DNA of 8,649 nt from CAYYAU01 sp964469765 [NCBI: uncultured Clostridia bacterium] (GTDB taxonomy: Bacteria > UBA6262 > WVXT01 > CAYYAU01): assembly GCA_964469765.1 (NCBI GenBank), contig CAYYAU010000039.1, positions 1 to 8,649 of the forward strand, written 5' to 3'. Of the stretch, positions 5,632 through 8,649 are shown piece after piece (the first letter of the stretch is position 1; each line of letters opens with the position of its first letter). Below the pieces are notes generated by a model. That model saw only the letters and a program-made list of their open reading frames with translations, was not told the DNA's origin and made no database searches. A program made the translations under genes and the position numbers.

Positions 5632-7626
5632 ATGAAAAAATTAACCTTTTTATTAATTTCTTTTATTATGTTAAGAGTGACTGTTCTATCCAATGCACAG
5701 AATCTCTCGATAGGAGAGGATGGTAATCAAAACATTGAAATTTATGGAGTTTCTGAAAAGGATAATTTAGGGTGGAAAGCAATAGACTGTGATATTAATG
5801 GGGATAACAAGAATGATTTAGTAGTATCTGCCCCACAATTAGATAAAAATGGAGATGGAAATGTTTACATAATCTTTGGTGATAAGTTTCCAAATACTTC
5901 CTCCATTTCAGATGTGGCTGATATTACCATCTCAGGAAAAACTAACTCTAATGATTCAATTGGAACATCTCTTGCAAAAGGTGATATTAATGGAGATGGT
6001 ATTGATGATTTAGTGATAGGAGCATACAAATCAAATGTATCCACATCCACAACAGCACCTACAAAAAATGAAGCTGGTGCTGTTTATGTTATATTCGGAA
6101 ATAAAGATTTCTACTCTAACTATTCAATTGAGTTAGATACAACGGCACCCAATCATGCTGATATTACTATTATTGGAGCTAACCAAAATGATTGGACAGG
6201 ATATGCATTAGTATGTGGCAACATAGACCAAGACTTGGAAGATGAAATCATAATAGGAGCTCCTAAATCAAGCTCTAATGGAAAAATCTATATTGTTGAG
6301 AAAACAACATACTCCTTTATTGACTTAAGTAAAACCTATTCTTCAATAAAGACAATAACCGGAGAAACTTCTGGAGACTACTTTGGTTATTCTTTAAGTA
6401 TTGGTGATATAAATGGTGATAAAAAAAATGATATCATAGTAGGAGCGTTAAATGCAGAAAAAGTCAGTTATACGGATACTGGGATAATTTATATATTTTA
6501 TAATGATACAGGATTTCCCTCAAATGCATCCAATAGCGATAAGGCATTATACAAAAAAGAAGATAATGACTATGTTGGATTTACACTCAACTCAAATTTC
6601 ATAGATAATGATTCTCGGGCTGATATAATTGCTACATGTAAAGGGAACTCTTCAGCTTATTTGTTTTATGCAAATGATTTAGATAATCTCAATCCCAGCA
6701 GCACATTCAAACTCTCAGTAACAAGCTCTTGTGCAACAATAGGTGACTTCAATAATGATAATAAAAACGATATAGTAATTGGCTGTTCTAATATGAGTCC
6801 ACCTGAAAAACCACCCCTCGCAGGAGCAACATACATATTTTATGGTTCAGATAGTCGCTTTAAATATCAGATAGAACATGCTTATGCAAACTGTAAAATT
6901 TATGGAAATAACGAATCTGAAAAAACAGGAACCTCTGTTATATTTGCTGACCTAAACAATGACAAAAGAGACGACTCCCTCATTATCTCGGCTCCTTATG
7001 CAAACACATCTATTGGTAGTAACTATTATGCTAAAGCAGGGAAGCTATATGTTATCTTTAGCTCATCAACATTTCTTTCTCCAGAACTAAAGATTAATAA
7101 TGGCGAAGAAGTCACATATAATGAAAAGGTAACATTAACATTTAGTGTAAATGGTAATCCTAAACAGATGTATATCTCTGGAGATATCACCGATAGTTTT
7201 AAAGATACCTGGATAGATTTTTCTTCAACAAAAGAGGTAAACCTTACTTATCCAGAAGGACAAAAGGTGATTAATGTTAAGTTTAAGGATAACTTAGGCA
7301 TTGAAAGTTCAATAGTAACTGCTACAATCTTTTTAGATGTTGTTAATGAATATCTTAAAGTAGAAAATAATCTTATTAACTCAGAAAATAAAAAAGCAAT
7401 CTTCACTTATCAAATTGATAAGTCGTGCTATGTGAAATTAAAGATTTATAACATTGCTGGAGAAGCTGTAAAAACATTTGTAGATGAACAACAGCCTGCT
7501 TCTTTGTATACAGTAGAATGGGATGGAAGAAATGATAGTGGCAAAGAGGTTGCAAGTGGTATATATTTATTTTCTTTAGAGGCGGGTAGTTTAAATTCTG
7601 TAGAGAAGATTGTTGTTATTAGATAA
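5632..7626 (+). CDS. Secreted seven-bladed FG-GAP (integrin-alpha-like) propeller with FlgD/T9SS-like C-terminal domain
   Basis: The 664-residue product has a signal peptide (1-22, ending SNAQ). Seven FG-GAP blades fill residues 27-480, each with a calcium-loop position: D54-D62, D118-D126, 197-205, D259-D267, 323-331, D372-D380 and D440-D448. Five loops keep the DxNxDxxxD form (DINGDNKND, DINGDGIDD, DINGDKKND, DFNNDNKND, DLNNDKRDD). Blade 3 is altered (N, then D and E), and blade 5 has lost its first Asp. GAP-like ends (VVSAP, IIIGAP, IISAP) and strands such as VYVIFG alternate with them. Residues 484-570 form an Ig-like domain (VTLTFSVNG, WIDFSS, VKFKDNLGIESS). Residues 575-664 are a FlgD/T9SS-like domain: VKLKIYNIAGEAV, VEWDGRNDSG, SGIYLFSL. 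It probably acts on the surface in adhesion or matrix binding (inference). It lies between two PorV-family genes and has no Shine-Dalgarno. Confidence 0.88.
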   Translation: MKKLTFLLISFIMLRVTVLSNAQNLSIGEDGNQNIEIYGVSEKDNLGWKAIDCDINGDNKNDLVVSAPQLDKNGDGNVYIIFGDKFPNTSSISDVADITISGKTNSNDSIGTSLAKGDINGDGIDDLVIGAYKSNVSTSTTAPTKNEAGAVYVIFGNKDFYSNYSIELDTTAPNHADITIIGANQNDWTGYALVCGNIDQDLEDEIIIGAPKSSSNGKIYIVEKTTYSFIDLSKTYSSIKTITGETSGDYFGYSLSIGDINGDKKNDIIVGALNAEKVSYTDTGIIYIFYNDTGFPSNASNSDKALYKKEDNDYVGFTLNSNFIDNDSRADIIATCKGNSSAYLFYANDLDNLNPSSTFKLSVTSSCATIGDFNNDNKNDIVIGCSNMSPPEKPPLAGATYIFYGSDSRFKYQIEHAYANCKIYGNNESEKTGTSVIFADLNNDKRDDSLIISAPYANTSIGSNYYAKAGKLYVIFSSSTFLSPELKINNGEEVTYNEKVTLTFSVNGNPKQMYISGDITDSFKDTWIDFSSTKEVNLTYPEGQKVINVKFKDNLGIESSIVTATIFLDVVNEYLKVENNLINSENKKAIFTYQIDKSCYVKLKIYNIAGEAVKTFVDEQQPASLYTVEWDGRNDSGKEVASGIYLFSLEAGSLNSVEKIVVIR

Positions 7627-7646
7627 AATTTAGAAAAATTTTAAAT

Positions 7647-8649
7647 ATGAAAATAATTAAAATTAAAATCTCAATTTTAATATTATTGACAGCGTTTTTA
7701 GAATTAGGGGTTTGTAGTTTTAGTAAAAAAGATAAAGGAACAACATCTGCTCAGTTTTTAAAAATTCCGGTTGGTTCAAGACAAACTGCATTAGGAGAAG
7801 CCTCTGTTTCTATAAGAAGTGACCCCTTTTCTGTATATTACAACCCAGCTGGAATAGCCTCTATAAAGAGAATGCAAATTGCTTCTAATTATATTAGATG
7901 GTTTCAAAATATAAATTTTGGCTTTTTAAATTACACTCTTCCTCTAAAAGAGTATATCTTAGGAGTTGGTTTAAGGTATTTATCAGAAGGAAATATAAAA
8001 ATTATCCAAAATGGAAAACAAATGGACTCTATTTTCCCGTATCATTTAGCCTTAAGTATATCATTAGCTAAAGAAATTAGAAATATCAACACAGGAATAA
8101 CCCTAATGGCCATTACTGAAAAAATAGGTGATTATGAAGCAAATGCCTTTGGATTAAATATGGGAATAATAAAGTATAGTTTAGATGAACGTTTTAGTTA
8201 TGGAATATCGTTATCTAATTTTGGTTCAAAAGTCCGGTTTATAGAAAAGCCTTTCACCCTTCCTTTTATTATTAGATGCGGATTTTCAGTTTATCCATTA
8301 TCAGAGTTTGCAGCAGATAAAATTCTTATCAGTTTTGATATTAATTGCCCGATTGACAATAATATAAACTTTCATTCTGGTGTTGAATATAATTATCAAG
8401 TTAAAAAAAATATGAATCTACTTTTTAGAGTAGGGTTTAAAACAACGCCACTCTATGATATCAATATATTATCAGGCATTTCAGGTGGATTGGGGTTTAA
8501 AGTAAAGGGGCTAACATTTGACTATGCATTTGTTCCATATGGAAATCTGGGACAAACACATCAGGTAAGTTTAACCATACCTATCACACATATAACACAG
8601 GAACAAAAACAGTTTATGATTTATTATTCAAATGGAAAAAAATTCTACA
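7647..8649 (+). CDS. PorV/PorQ-family outer-membrane protein (cut by right edge)
   Basis: The frame starts with ATG at 7647, 20 bases after the FG-GAP gene, and is open for 334 codons to the window edge. Residues 1-24 form a signal peptide; the Cys in LGVC lacks a proper lipobox. The signature is the most PorV-like of the three paralogues: GTTSAQFLKIPVGSRQTALG, then DPFSVYYNPAGI with NPAG at 66-69. The barrel part appears to end near residue 312 (FDYAFVPYGNLGQTHQVSLTIPI), where family members usually stop. The frame continues at least 22 residues with QKQFMIYYSNGKKIL, which resembles the first helix of a TPR extension found on some relatives (inference). It follows the gene for a protein with a sorting-like C-terminus, so it may serve that protein's surface delivery. 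No Shine-Dalgarno is visible; an A/T-rich leader precedes the start. Confidence 0.85.
   Translation, partial: MKIIKIKISILILLTAFLELGVCSFSKKDKGTTSAQFLKIPVGSRQTALGEASVSIRSDPFSVYYNPAGIASIKRMQIASNYIRWFQNINFGFLNYTLPLKEYILGVGLRYLSEGNIKIIQNGKQMDSIFPYHLALSISLAKEIRNINTGITLMAITEKIGDYEANAFGLNMGIIKYSLDERFSYGISLSNFGSKVRFIEKPFTLPFIIRCGFSVYPLSEFAADKILISFDINCPIDNNINFHSGVEYNYQVKKNMNLLFRVGFKTTPLYDINILSGISGGLGFKVKGLTFDYAFVPYGNLGQTHQVSLTIPITHITQEQKQFMIYYSNGKKFY

Noticed and set aside
5865-6050. Minus-strand 61-codon open frame
   Set aside because: It is antisense to FG-GAP blades 1-2 of a well-supported gene, with no domain or Shine-Dalgarno.
7647-7720. Lipoprotein signal in the last PorV-family protein (LGVC)
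   Set aside because: The residue before Cys is Val, which does not fit the lipobox; an ordinary signal peptide is likelier.

Overview
The window is AT-rich DNA from an uncultured-looking diderm (Gram-negative) bacterium. Three outer-membrane PorV/PorQ-family proteins, exported proteins with FlgD/T9SS-like C-terminal Ig domains, and a general lack of Shine-Dalgarno motifs point to the FCB group or a candidate phylum with similar envelope genes (Omnitrophota, WOR-3 and Desantisbacteria are candidates). This placement is inference; no phylogenetic marker is present.

Minus-strand block (3523 down to 1): tRNA-Arg(CCU), then five tightly packed genes. These are a PHP-domain metallophosphoesterase, a membrane-anchored TPR protein, a membrane-anchored protein with two tandem SpoVG-like domains, an exported protein with a CBM-like N-terminus and a FlgD/T9SS-like C-terminus, and a PorV-family protein cut by the left edge. 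Neighbours overlap by 41, 25 and 4 bases, apart from one 34-base gap. A run of nine G lies in the PHP/TPR overlap, directly before the TPR start codon.

Middle block (about 3570 to 4390): a MntA-HepT (type VII) toxin-antitoxin pair on the minus strand with ATGA overlap and real Shine-Dalgarno motifs. A nested, fairly GC-rich inverted repeat downstream is probably its terminator. Directly upstream is a possible 31-codon reading frame that appears broken by a 5-base tandem duplication. The rest of the 4293-4699 gap holds a hairpin patch, a 14-base palindrome and a good extended -10 promoter.

Plus-strand block (4700 to the right edge): PorV-family protein, a 664-residue exported seven-bladed FG-GAP propeller with an Ig-like and a FlgD/T9SS-like C-terminal domain, and another PorV-family protein cut by the right edge. 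Spacing is 8 and 20 bases, so it is probably one operon.

The main theme is export and surface display. On both strands a gene for a protein with a sorting-like C-terminal domain is followed directly by a PorV-family gene, which suggests dedicated cargo/outer-membrane-partner pairs of a type-IX-like pathway. That interpretation rests on domain resemblance and gene order.
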